A DNA stretch of 33,963 nucleotides from Oscillibacter sp. GTDB taxonomy: Bacteria > Bacillota > Clostridia > Oscillospirales > Oscillospiraceae. The stretch spans positions 1 to 33,963 of the forward strand of contig JAFYQM010000096.1 in the NCBI GenBank assembly GCA_017547085.1, in the 5' to 3' direction. Positions 5,829-12,887 of this stretch are shown piece by piece (position 1 is the first letter of the stretch; each line of letters opens with the position of its first letter). The translations under genes and the position numbers were made by a program. The notes beneath the pieces are model-generated. The model was not told where the DNA came from and did not search any database. It saw only the letters and a list, made by a program, of their open reading frames with translations.

Positions 5829-7034
5829 ATGGGCAAAAGCCTAAAAGGCAGAGAATGTGGCAAGGGTATCTGTCAGAGAAAGGACGGTTTATACAGCGCA
5901 AGATTTGTTAATAAACAGGGCAAGCGAACCGTAAAATGCTTTTCTACATTACCGGAAGCGCGCAACTGGCTGGAAGATGCAAAGTATGCGGACAGGCATG
6001 ATCATCTGTTTGTTCCATCGGATATGACCGTAGACACATGGTTTGAATATTGGGTCGAAAACATCGTTGGTGATCTGGCACCCAATACCCGAAGAAATTA
6101 CCGGGAGAGATACAAGCATAACATCCAGCCCGTGATTGGCGGTATGCGCCTTGCAGCAGTCAAGCCGATGCACTGCAAAATGGTTTTAAACCGCATGGAG
6201 GATCGTTATGCCGGATCTACGATCCGACAGGCATATATCGCCATGGGAACCATGTTCAAATCGGCAAAGATGAATGATCTGATTGCAAAACACCCCATGG
6301 ATGGTGTAAGATACACAAAGCCTGTCCGTGCTGTGGATGACATCAAGTTTTTGACGGTGGAAGAACAGCAGAAATTTCTGGAAGTGGCAAAGCGGTCACA
6401 CAATTACGCGCAGTACGCACTGATTTTGGAAACAGGGCTGCGTACCGGCGAACTGGTTGGTTTGACTTGGGATGCCATCGACTGGAAGAAACGGACGCTG
6501 ACGATCAATAAAACTCTGGAATATCGGCACAGTCAGAAGTTCTGGCGAGCTGGACCTCCCAAGACACAGCAGAGCTATCGCACCATTCCCTTGACGAATC
6601 GCGCGTTTGAGATTCTTCAGGAAGTGCAGACAAAAGCATGTGACAGGAAGGAATCGGTCTTGCTGGACCAGACGTTGGAGTACATGGACCGGAGAACCGG
6701 AGCGAAAGCAAATCTTGTGATGCGGGATCTCGTTTTCATCAATTGGAGAACGGGAGAGCCTGCCAAAAACAGTTCTTATGATACCCATCTTTATAAGCTG
6801 TGTGACGAGGCCGGAATCAAGCGCTTCTGCATGCACGCTCTGCGGCACACTTACGCCACCAGAGCGATCGAAAGCGGAATGCAGCCGAAGGTGTTGCAAA
6901 AGCTGCTTGGTCATGCGAGCATCAAGACAACCATGGACAGGTATGTTCATGTGACTGATGATTCCATGTCAAAGGCTGTCTTACAGTTTGAGCAGAATCA
7001 GAAAATACAAAATGGTACAGTAATGGTACAGTAG
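5829..7034 (+). CDS. int: Tyrosine integrase (Tn916 Int-like)
   Basis: A 401-residue site-specific recombinase. The N-terminal ~45 residues form the AP2-like arm-binding domain ([16 protein letters not shown]). A core-binding SAM-like domain covers about 65-165 and the catalytic domain about 175-385. Catalytic residues are Arg205 (T-G-L-R-T-G-E-L), His336 and Arg339 (H-A-L-R-H-T-Y), His362 (L-G-H-A-S) and the nucleophile Tyr372 (M-D-R-Y-V-H-V). The start at 5829 has AAAGGAG 7 nt upstream. The frame is also open further upstream, but that stretch runs through the terminator and is unlikely to be translated. The 3' end is 52 bp from ychF, so the right junction lies there. Confidence 0.95.
   Translation: MGKSLKGRECGKGICQRKDGLYSARFVNKQGKRTVKCFSTLPEARNWLEDAKYADRHDHLFVPSDMTVDTWFEYWVENIVGDLAPNTRRNYRERYKHNIQPVIGGMRLAAVKPMHCKMVLNRMEDRYAGSTIRQAYIAMGTMFKSAKMNDLIAKHPMDGVRYTKPVRAVDDIKFLTVEEQQKFLEVAKRSHNYAQYALILETGLRTGELVGLTWDAIDWKKRTLTINKTLEYRHSQKFWRAGPPKTQQSYRTIPLTNRAFEILQEVQTKACDRKESVLLDQTLEYMDRRTGAKANLVMRDLVFINWRTGEPAKNSSYDTHLYKLCDEAGIKRFCMHALRHTYATRAIESGMQPKVLQKLLGHASIKTTMDRYVHVTDDSMSKAVLQFEQNQKIQNGTVMVQ
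7011..7032 (+). repeat. Tandem 11-bp direct repeat at the end of int
   Basis: AATGGTACAGT occurs twice back to back (7011-7021 and 7022-7032), forming the last codons of int. Tn916-type integrases bind short direct repeats (arm sites) just inside each element end, and this pair is in the right place. I found no clear copy in the left part. Confidence 0.5.
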
Positions 7035-7086
7035 AGGCCATTACGAACCGCCGAAACCATTGAAAATAAAGGAGATATCGAGGAAT

Positions 7087-8196
7087 ATGAAATTAGGTAT
7101 CGTGGGCCTGCCTAACGTGGGCAAGAGCACCCTGTTTAATGCCATCACCAACGCCGGCGCTGAAAGCGCCAACTATCCCTTCTGCACCATCGACCCTAAC
7201 GTGGGCATGGTGGCTGTGCCCGATGAGCGGCTGGACAAGCTGGCAGAGATGTATGAGCCGGATAAGAAGACCCCTGCCGTTATCGAGTTTGTGGACATCG
7301 CAGGTTTGGTGAAGGGCGCCAGCCAGGGTGCGGGGCTTGGCAACAAGTTCTTGTCCAACATCCGTGAAACGGACGCCATCGTGCATGTTGTCCGCTGCTT
7401 TGATGATGAGAATATCATGCACGTGGTGGCCGATGCCAGCCTGAACGTGCCCGTGGATCCTCTGGGGGATATTGAGACCATTGATCTGGAGCTGATCATG
7501 GCTGACCTTGAGATGGTGAACCGCCGCATCGAAAAGGCCCAGAAGGCCGCCAAGGGCGACAAGAAATTCCTCCATGAGGTGGATGTGTTCAAGGGTTTGG
7601 CCGAGCATCTGAATGCCGGCAAGTCCGCCCGTACCTACGACTGCGCCGACGAGGACAAGGCATTGATCGCCACCAGCGATCTCCTGAGTCTCAAGCCCAT
7701 TATTTACGCCGCCAACACCGACGAGGATGGCTTCACCGATTTGGAGAACAATAAGTATTACCAGCAGGTGAAGGAACTGGCTGAGAAGGAGGGCGCACAG
7801 GTGCTGCCCATCTGTGCCAAGATGGAACAGGACATCGCCGAGCTGGAAGGCGAGGACCGCCAGATGTTCCTCGAGGAACTGGGTGTGACCGAGTCCGGTC
7901 TGGACCGCCTTATTAAGTGTTCCTACGCACTGCTGGGCCTGATCTCCTTCCTGACCTACGGTAAGGACGAGTGCCGCGCATGGACCATCCGCAAGGGGAC
8001 CAAGGCGCCGCAGGCCGCAGGCAAGATCCACTCCGACATCGAGCGTGGCTTCATTCGCGCTGAGGTCATCGCCTACGATGAGATGGTGAAGTATGGCGGC
8101 GTCAACGCTGCCAAGGAAAAGGGCCAGCTCCGCAGCGAAGGCAAGGAGTACGTCATGCAGGACGGCGACATGGTCTATTTCCGCTTCAACGTTTGA
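7087..8196 (+). CDS. ychF: Obg-family P-loop NTPase YchF (OLA1 homologue)
   Basis: A 369-residue protein, close to the 363 residues of Escherichia coli YchF. Walker A G-L-P-N-V-G-K-S-T is at 7-15, the switch region D-I-A-G-L-V-K-G-A follows at about 69-77, a helical insertion lies mid-protein, and the C-terminal TGS domain ends in G-D-M-V-Y-F-R-F-N-V. YchF is a ribosome-associated ATPase linked to stress responses and translation. The start at 7087 is the family start and has AAAGGAG (7069-7075) upstream; an in-frame start 27 nt earlier would add residues the family lacks. It lies 52 bp after the integrase with no obvious promoter between, so its expression may have been altered by the insertion (inference). 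Confidence 0.95.
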   Translation: MKLGIVGLPNVGKSTLFNAITNAGAESANYPFCTIDPNVGMVAVPDERLDKLAEMYEPDKKTPAVIEFVDIAGLVKGASQGAGLGNKFLSNIRETDAIVHVVRCFDDENIMHVVADASLNVPVDPLGDIETIDLELIMADLEMVNRRIEKAQKAAKGDKKFLHEVDVFKGLAEHLNAGKSARTYDCADEDKALIATSDLLSLKPIIYAANTDEDGFTDLENNKYYQQVKELAEKEGAQVLPICAKMEQDIAELEGEDRQMFLEELGVTESGLDRLIKCSYALLGLISFLTYGKDECRAWTIRKGTKAPQAAGKIHSDIERGFIRAEVIAYDEMVKYGGVNAAKEKGQLRSEGKEYVMQDGDMVYFRFNV

Positions 8197-8210
8197 TACC
8201 GCGTTCCCAT

Positions 8211-8239
8211 CCCGCCGGAACTTCCGGCGGGATTTTTTT
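8211..8239 (+). terminator. Intrinsic terminator of ychF
   Basis: CCCGCCGG-AACTT-CCGGCGGG followed by A and seven T (8233-8239). Confidence 0.92.
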
Positions 8240-8247
8240 CGCTAAGG

Positions 8248-8272
8248 GGAACGTTTTCGCATGCCAGGGCGT
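8248..8272 (+). promoter_or_regulatory. ECF-type promoter (GGAAC-N17-CGT), probable autoregulation
   Basis: GGAAC at 8248-8252 and CGT at 8270-8272 are 17 bp apart, matching the promoter shape used by many extracytoplasmic-function sigma factors. It lies 39 bp before the ECF sigma gene, so the sigma factor probably drives its own operon. Confidence 0.6.
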
Positions 8273-8310
8273 GTTACAAACAGAAAGCGCTTTTGAAAGG
8301 AGGCATTGCC

Positions 8311-8790
8311 GTGACGGAAACACAGCTGCGCAATGCCATGACAACTTACGGAGACACGGTGTACCGGCTGGCCCTGTGCCGGATGCAGAATGTCGCGGAT
8401 GCAGAGGACGTTTATCAGGACGTGTTCCTGCGCCTGTTCCGGCAGGAAACGGATGGTTGGGTGGCGGAACGGGTAAAAGCGTGGCTCCTCCGCACCGCAG
8501 TGAACCGCTGCAACGACTTGCACAGGTTCCGCCTGCGGCGGAGTATTCTGCCGCTGGAGGAAGTGCCGGACATGGCTGCGCCGGAGGATGACGCGGCGGA
8601 GCTCTGGGCGGCGGTGGCACAGCTGCCGCCGAAGCTGCGGACGGTCATCCATCTTCACTACGCGGAAGGCTATGCTACCGAAGAGATTGCCGTGATTTTA
8701 GATATACCGCCTGCTACCGTCCGCACCCGGCTCCATCGGGGACGGCTCCGTTTAAAAGAACTTCTGGGAGGAATGGACCATGAATCATAA
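8311..8790 (+). CDS. ECF (extracytoplasmic function) sigma factor
   Basis: A 159-residue sigma-70 family protein with only regions 2 and 4. Region 2 covers about 8-75 (Y-G-D-T-V-Y-R-L-A ... D-A-E-D-V-Y-Q-D-V-F-L-R-L-F). Region 4 covers about 102-155 (L-P-P-K-L-R-T-V-I-H-L-H-Y-A-E-G-Y ... I-A-V-I-L-D-I-P-P-A-T-V-R-T-R-L-H-R-G-R). The start is GTG 8311 with AAAGGAGG at 8296-8303, a near-ideal spacing. It overlaps the following membrane peptidase gene by 11 nt, the usual sigma/anti-sigma layout. It would redirect RNA polymerase to an envelope-response regulon, including its own promoter. Confidence 0.92.
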   Translation: MTETQLRNAMTTYGDTVYRLALCRMQNVADAEDVYQDVFLRLFRQETDGWVAERVKAWLLRTAVNRCNDLHRFRLRRSILPLEEVPDMAAPEDDAAELWAAVAQLPPKLRTVIHLHYAEGYATEEIAVILDIPPATVRTRLHRGRLRLKELLGGMDHES

Positions 8791-9709
8791 GTATCAGAAT
8801 TTTGCCGAAACGATGCGTGTCCCTGCAGAATGGAACGAGCGGGTGCTTGCTGCCGTACGAGAGATGCCTGAACGGAACCCGATGTGTCGGTTTTGGCCTG
8901 CGGCAGCCTGTGCTGCAATGGCGCTGGCAATGGTGCTGGTGGTTATGGTGACACTGCAGGGGAAAAGCGGCGACAACCCGCTGGCGGAGCGCGTTGCACC
9001 TGCCGGAAACCTGCTGGCAGCGCCAGAGACATTGGCGTTTTCCGGTGCGGAGCCGTGCGCCAACGGTGCGGTATTTTTGCCCTCCCTGACGGCGGAGGAG
9101 ACGGTGCGGCTTCACGGCACGACCCAAACTCTCTCCCTCACCTTTTTGGATGGGACAGAGGGGAGCGGCACGTATTCTCTGCAGGAAGAGAAAGTAGCGG
9201 CCTTTTTCGCCGCCGACGGCACACAGGTGCTGGCACCGGTATTGGCGGGAGACCCATCCGAGACGGTTACAGGCCTGTATGCCGTGTCCGAGACGGAAAG
9301 CCGCTGGCTGTGCTGGCCGGTAGAGGGGGCGAACACCGTCAGTCTCAGTGCACCTTACGGACTGCGCGGCAGTTTTTTCCACTCCGGTATTGACATTCCC
9401 GCGGAGCAGGGGGCAGTGGTGACTGCCGCGGCAGCCGGAACGGTAAAAGCAGCAGACTTTGTCCCTGACAGAGGCAACTACCTTATTCTGGACCATGGGG
9501 ACGGCATGGAGACGGTGTATGCCCACTGCTTCAGTTTGTCGGTAAAAGCGGGGGACACAGTGGAAGAAGGACGGGAGATCGCCACTGTGGGCAGCACGGG
9601 TATGGCAACCGGCCCGCACCTCCACTTTGAGGTGCAGCAGGACGGCGAGCCACAGAATCCTGTGGCTTACTTTGAGGCGGAGATCCGCGATACGTTACAA
9701 ATGAAATAG
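8780..9709 (+). CDS. Membrane-anchored M23 (LytM) peptidase, possible anti-sigma factor
   Basis: A 309-residue protein. The N-terminal ~37 residues are cytoplasmic, one membrane helix lies at about 40-59, and a linker leads to a C-terminal M23 metallopeptidase domain (about 190-300). The zinc and catalytic motifs are complete: H201-S-G-I-D205, H249, and H280-L-H282. The enzyme would therefore cleave peptide cross-links of the cell wall outside the membrane. Overlap with the sigma gene and the single-pass topology are those of anti-sigma factors, but the cytoplasmic part is short and shows no H-x3-C-x2-C zinc motif. GGAGG lies upstream of the ATG. A wall hydrolase doubling as the sigma factor's sensor is an inference worth testing. 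Confidence 0.85.
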   Translation: MNHKYQNFAETMRVPAEWNERVLAAVREMPERNPMCRFWPAAACAAMALAMVLVVMVTLQGKSGDNPLAERVAPAGNLLAAPETLAFSGAEPCANGAVFLPSLTAEETVRLHGTTQTLSLTFLDGTEGSGTYSLQEEKVAAFFAADGTQVLAPVLAGDPSETVTGLYAVSETESRWLCWPVEGANTVSLSAPYGLRGSFFHSGIDIPAEQGAVVTAAAAGTVKAADFVPDRGNYLILDHGDGMETVYAHCFSLSVKAGDTVEEGREIATVGSTGMATGPHLHFEVQQDGEPQNPVAYFEAEIRDTLQMK

Positions 9710-9716
9710 CCGACAC

Positions 9717-9748
9717 AAAACCTCTCTGTTGAAGAGAGGTTTTATTTT
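9717..9748 (+). terminator. Intrinsic terminator of the sigma operon
   Basis: AAAACCTCTCT-GTTGA-AGAGAGGTTTT followed by ATTTT. Confidence 0.85.
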
Positions 9749-9767
9749 GATTTTAATAAAATTAAAC

Positions 9768-9796
9768 TTGACTTAAATAAAATTTAATTATATTAT
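9768..9796 (+). promoter_or_regulatory. Promoter with internal palindrome (TTGACT-N17-TATTAT)
   Basis: TTGACT at 9768-9773 and TATTAT at 9791-9796, 17 bp apart. TAAAT-AAA-ATTTA (9774-9786) lies between them and is a plausible operator for the regulator encoded next. Confidence 0.6.
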
Positions 9797-9821
9797 AATT
9801 TTATGAAAGGGGAGTGAAGGA

Positions 9822-10115
9822 ATGGCAACGATGCCTGCATGGCTGGCGGAGCTGGACGAGGAAGATCTGGCTTTTGTGAAAAAATTTCTGCTGGCTTCCG
9901 GTTCCTTGAAGGAAGTGGCGGCGCTGTATGGCGTCAGCTATCCCACCGTACGGCTGCGGCTGGACCGGCTGATCCAAAAGATCCGTCTGACGGAAACGGC
10001 GGAAACGGATTCCTATGTGTCGCTGGTGAAGCGGCTGGCAGTGGACGATAAACTGGATTTCGACACGGCGAAGCTGCTGATTACAGAATACCGCAAGGCA
10101 AAGGAGGCTGAATGA
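9822..10115 (+). CDS. DUF2089-like small DNA-binding regulator
   Basis: A 97-residue protein. Residues about 8-52 contain a helix-turn-helix (S-L-K-E-V-A-A-L-Y-G-V-S-Y-P-T-V-R-L-R-L-D-R-L-I), the pattern of DUF2089 family proteins, which often precede small membrane proteins. The rest is helical and charged. The ATG at 9822 follows a purine-rich ribosome site (AAAGGGGAG). It is followed after one base by a membrane protein gene. The palindrome inside its own promoter suggests autoregulation (inference). Confidence 0.65.
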   Translation: MATMPAWLAELDEEDLAFVKKFLLASGSLKEVAALYGVSYPTVRLRLDRLIQKIRLTETAETDSYVSLVKRLAVDDKLDFDTAKLLITEYRKAKEAE

Positions 10116-10116
10116 A

Positions 10117-10428
10117 ATGAGATTCATAACGACAACGATCCTCTTGGTGGCTTTTCTTGTGGGAACCATCCTGCTGCAGATATTCCTCTCCAAACGAGAG
10201 AGCAAATGGCCGGGACTGGTGCTGCCTGCCATCACATTTTTGTTTTCCATACTCATGGTACTGAATGTGTCTGCTATGGAGAATACAAGGGCTGTGGTTA
10301 TGGCCATCCTTTCCGTATTGATTGGAGGGAACATCCCTACTCTCATCCTGTTGGCCATTTATGCTGCCTGCCGCAGTGGACAGAAGAAGCGGGCGGAGAT
10401 GGACAAAATGAAAATCGAAGATTTGTAA
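10117..10428 (+). CDS. Small membrane protein, three predicted helices
   Basis: A 103-residue hydrophobic protein with membrane segments at about 4-24, 33-53 and 60-85 and a basic cytoplasmic tail (R-S-G-Q-K-K-R). AAAGGAGG (10099-10106), inside the end of the previous gene, serves as its ribosome site. I recognise no family. Pairing with a DUF2089-like regulator suggests the two form one regulatory unit. Confidence 0.6.
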   Translation: MRFITTTILLVAFLVGTILLQIFLSKRESKWPGLVLPAITFLFSILMVLNVSAMENTRAVVMAILSVLIGGNIPTLILLAIYAACRSGQKKRAEMDKMKIEDL

Positions 10429-10441
10429 ATCTATAAAAAAG

Positions 10442-10467
10442 GGAACCGCAGCAGGCGCTGCGGTTCC
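10442..10467 (+). terminator. Bidirectional terminator between convergent genes
   Basis: GGAACCGCAG-CAGGCG-CTGCGGTTCC with a run of A before it and a T-rich tail after it, so it can serve the rightward membrane gene and the leftward operon. Confidence 0.82.
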
Positions 10468-10474
10468 TTCCTTA

Positions 10475-11194
10475 TTACCTCTTCTTTTTTTCAGATTTGT
10501 CTGTGGCCACATAGGGTGTGCTTTCCGGAGTGTCGTCCATCATGTGCTTTTGGGTGCTGGGGCCTTGCATGATGCGGGCAGTGACCAGCATTAAAATCAG
10601 AAGAATGGCTGCCAGCGTGTAGGTCAGGGGGGATTCCTCCACCTCTACCCAGAGGAGTTTACCTCTGGATGTCCCCACACCCATTTCTTCTGCCGTGACG
10701 CTGAAGGTGCCGTCCTCAAAACGGATGCGGTCACGGAACTGCTCAAAGCATTCCTTCATAAAGGCTTCGCTGTCAGGATGGTCCATGTCGATGCTGAGGA
10801 CCACCTGATTGTCCATCTGATGAATTCCCATGCCGGACAAGCCGCTTTCCCCCATACGGGGCAACAGCGCTTGCTGCACCTCCAGAAGTTCCTGATAGGA
10901 GTAGCGCTGGGAGTGGAATTTAATGGAATCAGGGTCTTCCACCATGTCCTGAATTTCCCACTGGCCCCGCTCACCGGAGGGATCACGGGTCAGGGCGATG
11001 GTAAGGGTTTTTCCGTCATCCTCTGTCCATACGCCGCAGACATAGTCGGGATAAGGACTTTGGAAAGGGTCCGTCTCGTTGGACATCCAGTGCTGATACA
11101 ATGCGTGCCCGTCGGCAAAGTCTGCCGCAAGGGCGGCGGGGCAACAGAGGCAAATCAACAGCAAAGCGAGCAGCAGGCTGCGCAGTCGTTTCAT
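10475..11194 (-). CDS. Secreted/membrane-anchored protein of unknown function
   Basis: A 239-residue protein starting at ATG 11194, which has AAAGGAG 8 nt upstream; the longer frame to 11224 overlaps the preceding gene. Residues 1-24 (M-K-R-L-R-S-L-L-L-A-L-L-L ... A-L-A) are a signal peptide. An extracytoplasmic domain of ~165 residues follows, then a membrane helix at about 190-208 (L-A-A-I-L-L-I-L-M-L-V) and a charged cytoplasmic tail ending K-S-E-K-K-K-R. I do not recognise the domain. It is the third gene of a leftward LysR-TRIC operon (22 bp after the TRIC gene). Confidence 0.65.
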   Translation of the reverse strand: MKRLRSLLLALLLICLCCPAALAADFADGHALYQHWMSNETDPFQSPYPDYVCGVWTEDDGKTLTIALTRDPSGERGQWEIQDMVEDPDSIKFHSQRYSYQELLEVQQALLPRMGESGLSGMGIHQMDNQVVLSIDMDHPDSEAFMKECFEQFRDRIRFEDGTFSVTAEEMGVGTSRGKLLWVEVEESPLTYTLAAILLILMLVTARIMQGPSTQKHMMDDTPESTPYVATDKSEKKKR

Positions 11195-11216
11195 TGGTAA
11201 GTCTCCTTTGGGAAAA

Positions 11217-11846
11217 TCAGTCATGGGCGCGGGGAAGATTCCAGTGAAAATGGGCGGATAGTGCCCGGATCAGGATCACCAGCCCGGCACCCAGCAGCAT
11301 GGAGGGCATCTCTCCGACATGATGCCACAGCAGGCCGCACACCAGCGCACCGGCCAGCGAGGCACTGGCATAGACGTGCTTGACAAAAATGTAGGGCGTA
11401 TCACCTGCCAGAATATCCCGCAGGATGCCGCCGCCCACACCGGTGATGACACCGACGAAGATCAGCAGAAACAAACTGGCATTTGGGACGTGGGCGTAGG
11501 CGATACGGATACCCACTACAGTGAAAATGCCGAGACCGGCAGTATCCATCCAAAACAGTACCCGGTCAAACAGGTGGACATTGTGCATCAGAAAGTGCCG
11601 CAGTTTGGAAAGAAACAGTACCAACGCCGTAATCACGGCAACAGTAGCGTAGACGGGGTTCTGAAAGGTGGCAGGTGGTGTGTTGCCGAGAATGAGGTCG
11701 CGGATCACACCGCCGCCTACGGCAGTGGTCAGGCCCAGAATGCACACACCAAAAATATCCATGTTTTTCCGCAGTCCGGTCAGTGCGCCGGATGCAGCAA
11801 AGGCCAGCGTGCCTAACAGTTCCAGAATCAGGAGCAGAATATCCAT
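11217..11846 (-). CDS. TRIC/UPF0126 family membrane protein
   Basis: A 209-residue membrane protein with about seven helices and the duplicated signature of the family: G-G-G-V-I-R-D-L-I-L-G-N-T-P-P in the first half and G-G-G-I-L-R-D-I-L-A-G-D-T-P in the second. Prokaryotic TRIC proteins are trimeric cation channels, and some members have been linked to glycine uptake. The start is ATG 11846, 4 bp after the LysR stop, where the family sequence M-D-I-L-L-L-I-L-E-L-L-G-T-L-A-F begins; a longer frame exists but its extra residues are not family-like. LysR may regulate it as part of the same transcript. Confidence 0.9.
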   Translation of the reverse strand: MDILLLILELLGTLAFAASGALTGLRKNMDIFGVCILGLTTAVGGGVIRDLILGNTPPATFQNPVYATVAVITALVLFLSKLRHFLMHNVHLFDRVLFWMDTAGLGIFTVVGIRIAYAHVPNASLFLLIFVGVITGVGGGILRDILAGDTPYIFVKHVYASASLAGALVCGLLWHHVGEMPSMLLGAGLVILIRALSAHFHWNLPRAHD

Positions 11847-11850
11847 GGCT

Positions 11851-12738
11851 TCAGAGCCTACCTTTCCGCACCATCTCCATGAAGGCGGTGGCTGCCGCGG
11901 TAGGATGGACATCCCGCAGGGTGCACATGTCCACGCTGCGGGCAGGGATGGCAAAGTCGGTTTTCAGCGCGCGGATGGCACCGCTTTCCAAATCCTTCCG
12001 CACAAATTCCAGTGTCACGCCGGCTACGCCCAGACCGATGCGGGCCAAAGAGACCAGCAAACTGCGGGAGGACAGTTCGATCTCCGGCATCAGGGAAACA
12101 CCGCTTTTCAGGAACTCCTGTTCCAAAAAGACGCGGCTGCTGGCTTTGCGTTCCAGCAGGATCAGAGGAAAGTCGGCAATTTCTTCCCGCGTGTAGATGT
12201 GGTCAAAATCACAGGGATATTCGCTGCCCGCCACAAAGACGGAGTGGGTGGCGAAGCAGGGCCAGCCCTCGATGGCGGGATCAGCGGGGGAGGAAGCAAA
12301 GGCAATGTCCACCGCGCCGGATTTCAGCATGCTCAGCACCTTGGCACTGCGGCCGCTGACAATTTTCAGGCGAATGCCGGGGTGCAGGCGGTGGAAGGCG
12401 TCCAGATAGGGTGTGAGGAAAAAGCTGGTGACCGTGTCGCTGGCGCCGATGACTAACGTGCCCAACAACAGCTGCTGGGCCTGCGACAGCTTGTCCTCTC
12501 CCGTGGCCAGCAGCCCCAGTGCGCTGCGGACATACTGATAGAGCATCTGCCCCTCGCTGGTGAGCGTCACACCCCGGGGACTGCGGGCAAACAGCCGCGC
12601 CTGCAAAGAGGTTTCCAGCTGCTTGATGGATTGGCTCACCGCAGACTGGGAAATATACAGATTCTTAGCTGCAACGGAGATGTTGCCCGCCTCGGCAACT
12701 TCCTTGAATACGCGATAGAGTTCCAGCTTGACTGCCAT
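11851..12738 (-). CDS. LysR-family transcriptional regulator
   Basis: A 295-residue protein. The N-terminal winged helix (1-60) contains A-E-A-G-N-I-S-V-A-A-K-N-L-Y-I-S-Q-S-A-V-S-Q-S, the classic LysR HTH, followed by a two-lobed periplasmic-binding-like effector domain (about 90-295). The effector is not readable; the clade resembles CysB/CysL-type regulators. The gene is divergent from the YmdB-like gene with a 149-bp intergenic space holding both promoters, so it may act on both sides, and it heads its own operon with the TRIC and secreted-protein genes. Confidence 0.92.
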   Translation of the reverse strand: MAVKLELYRVFKEVAEAGNISVAAKNLYISQSAVSQSIKQLETSLQARLFARSPRGVTLTSEGQMLYQYVRSALGLLATGEDKLSQAQQLLLGTLVIGASDTVTSFFLTPYLDAFHRLHPGIRLKIVSGRSAKVLSMLKSGAVDIAFASSPADPAIEGWPCFATHSVFVAGSEYPCDFDHIYTREEIADFPLILLERKASSRVFLEQEFLKSGVSLMPEIELSSRSLLVSLARIGLGVAGVTLEFVRKDLESGAIRALKTDFAIPARSVDMCTLRDVHPTAAATAFMEMVRKGRL

Positions 12739-12782
12739 CCTGATCCACTCCCATAATTAGAAAATCTTATCTTAACGCAGTT

Positions 12783-12811
12783 ATTATAAGTCAAGATGGA
12801 AAAAAACGCAA
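12783..12811 (-). promoter_or_regulatory. Promoter of the LysR operon (TTGCGT-N17-TATAAT)
   Basis: Read on the minus strand, -35 TTGCGT (12806-12811) and -10 TATAAT (12783-12788) are 17 bp apart. Confidence 0.65.
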
Positions 12812-12818
12812 TGCTGAC

Positions 12819-12847
12819 TTGCGGGAGCGGAACGTACATGATACAAT
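12819..12847 (+). promoter_or_regulatory. Promoter of the YmdB-like gene (TTGCGG-N17-TACAAT, extended -10)
   Basis: -35 TTGCGG at 12819-12824 and -10 TACAAT at 12842-12847 with an upstream TG (TGATACAAT). It is only 7 bp from the -35 of the divergent LysR promoter, so the two promoters may compete. Confidence 0.6.
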
Positions 12848-12887
12848 CATTTTTAACATGGAAAACTGTCACCGTGGAGGAGTTGTC

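Larger units (their letters stand above)
1304..7086 (+). mobile_element. Integrated element with CRESS-type Rep, origin, FtsK-like pump, Xis and Int (ends approximate)
   Basis: The element is bounded by the host terminator at 1303 on the left and the ychF start on the right. Its true ends are somewhere inside these limits, because no convincing direct repeat of 10 bp or more was found by eye. It holds a structured RNA, a leader peptide, an HTH regulator, a small HelP-position protein, a rolling-circle origin, Rep, an FtsK/Tcp-like ATPase, a Tn916-like excisionase and a tyrosine integrase, all on the + strand. The left part is more AT-rich than the flanking genes. Bacterial plasmids and integrated elements with CRESS-like Reps are known (the pCRESS groups). 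I see no relaxase other than Rep, no antibiotic resistance gene and no phage structural gene. Confidence 0.85.

Noticed and set aside
1304..7086. Direct repeats marking attL and attR
   Set aside because: Comparing the left region (1140-2170) with the right junction (6950-7100) by eye gave only matches of about 8 bp or less (for example TGAAAATA), which is not above chance. Tn916-type recombination also need not leave a long core repeat.
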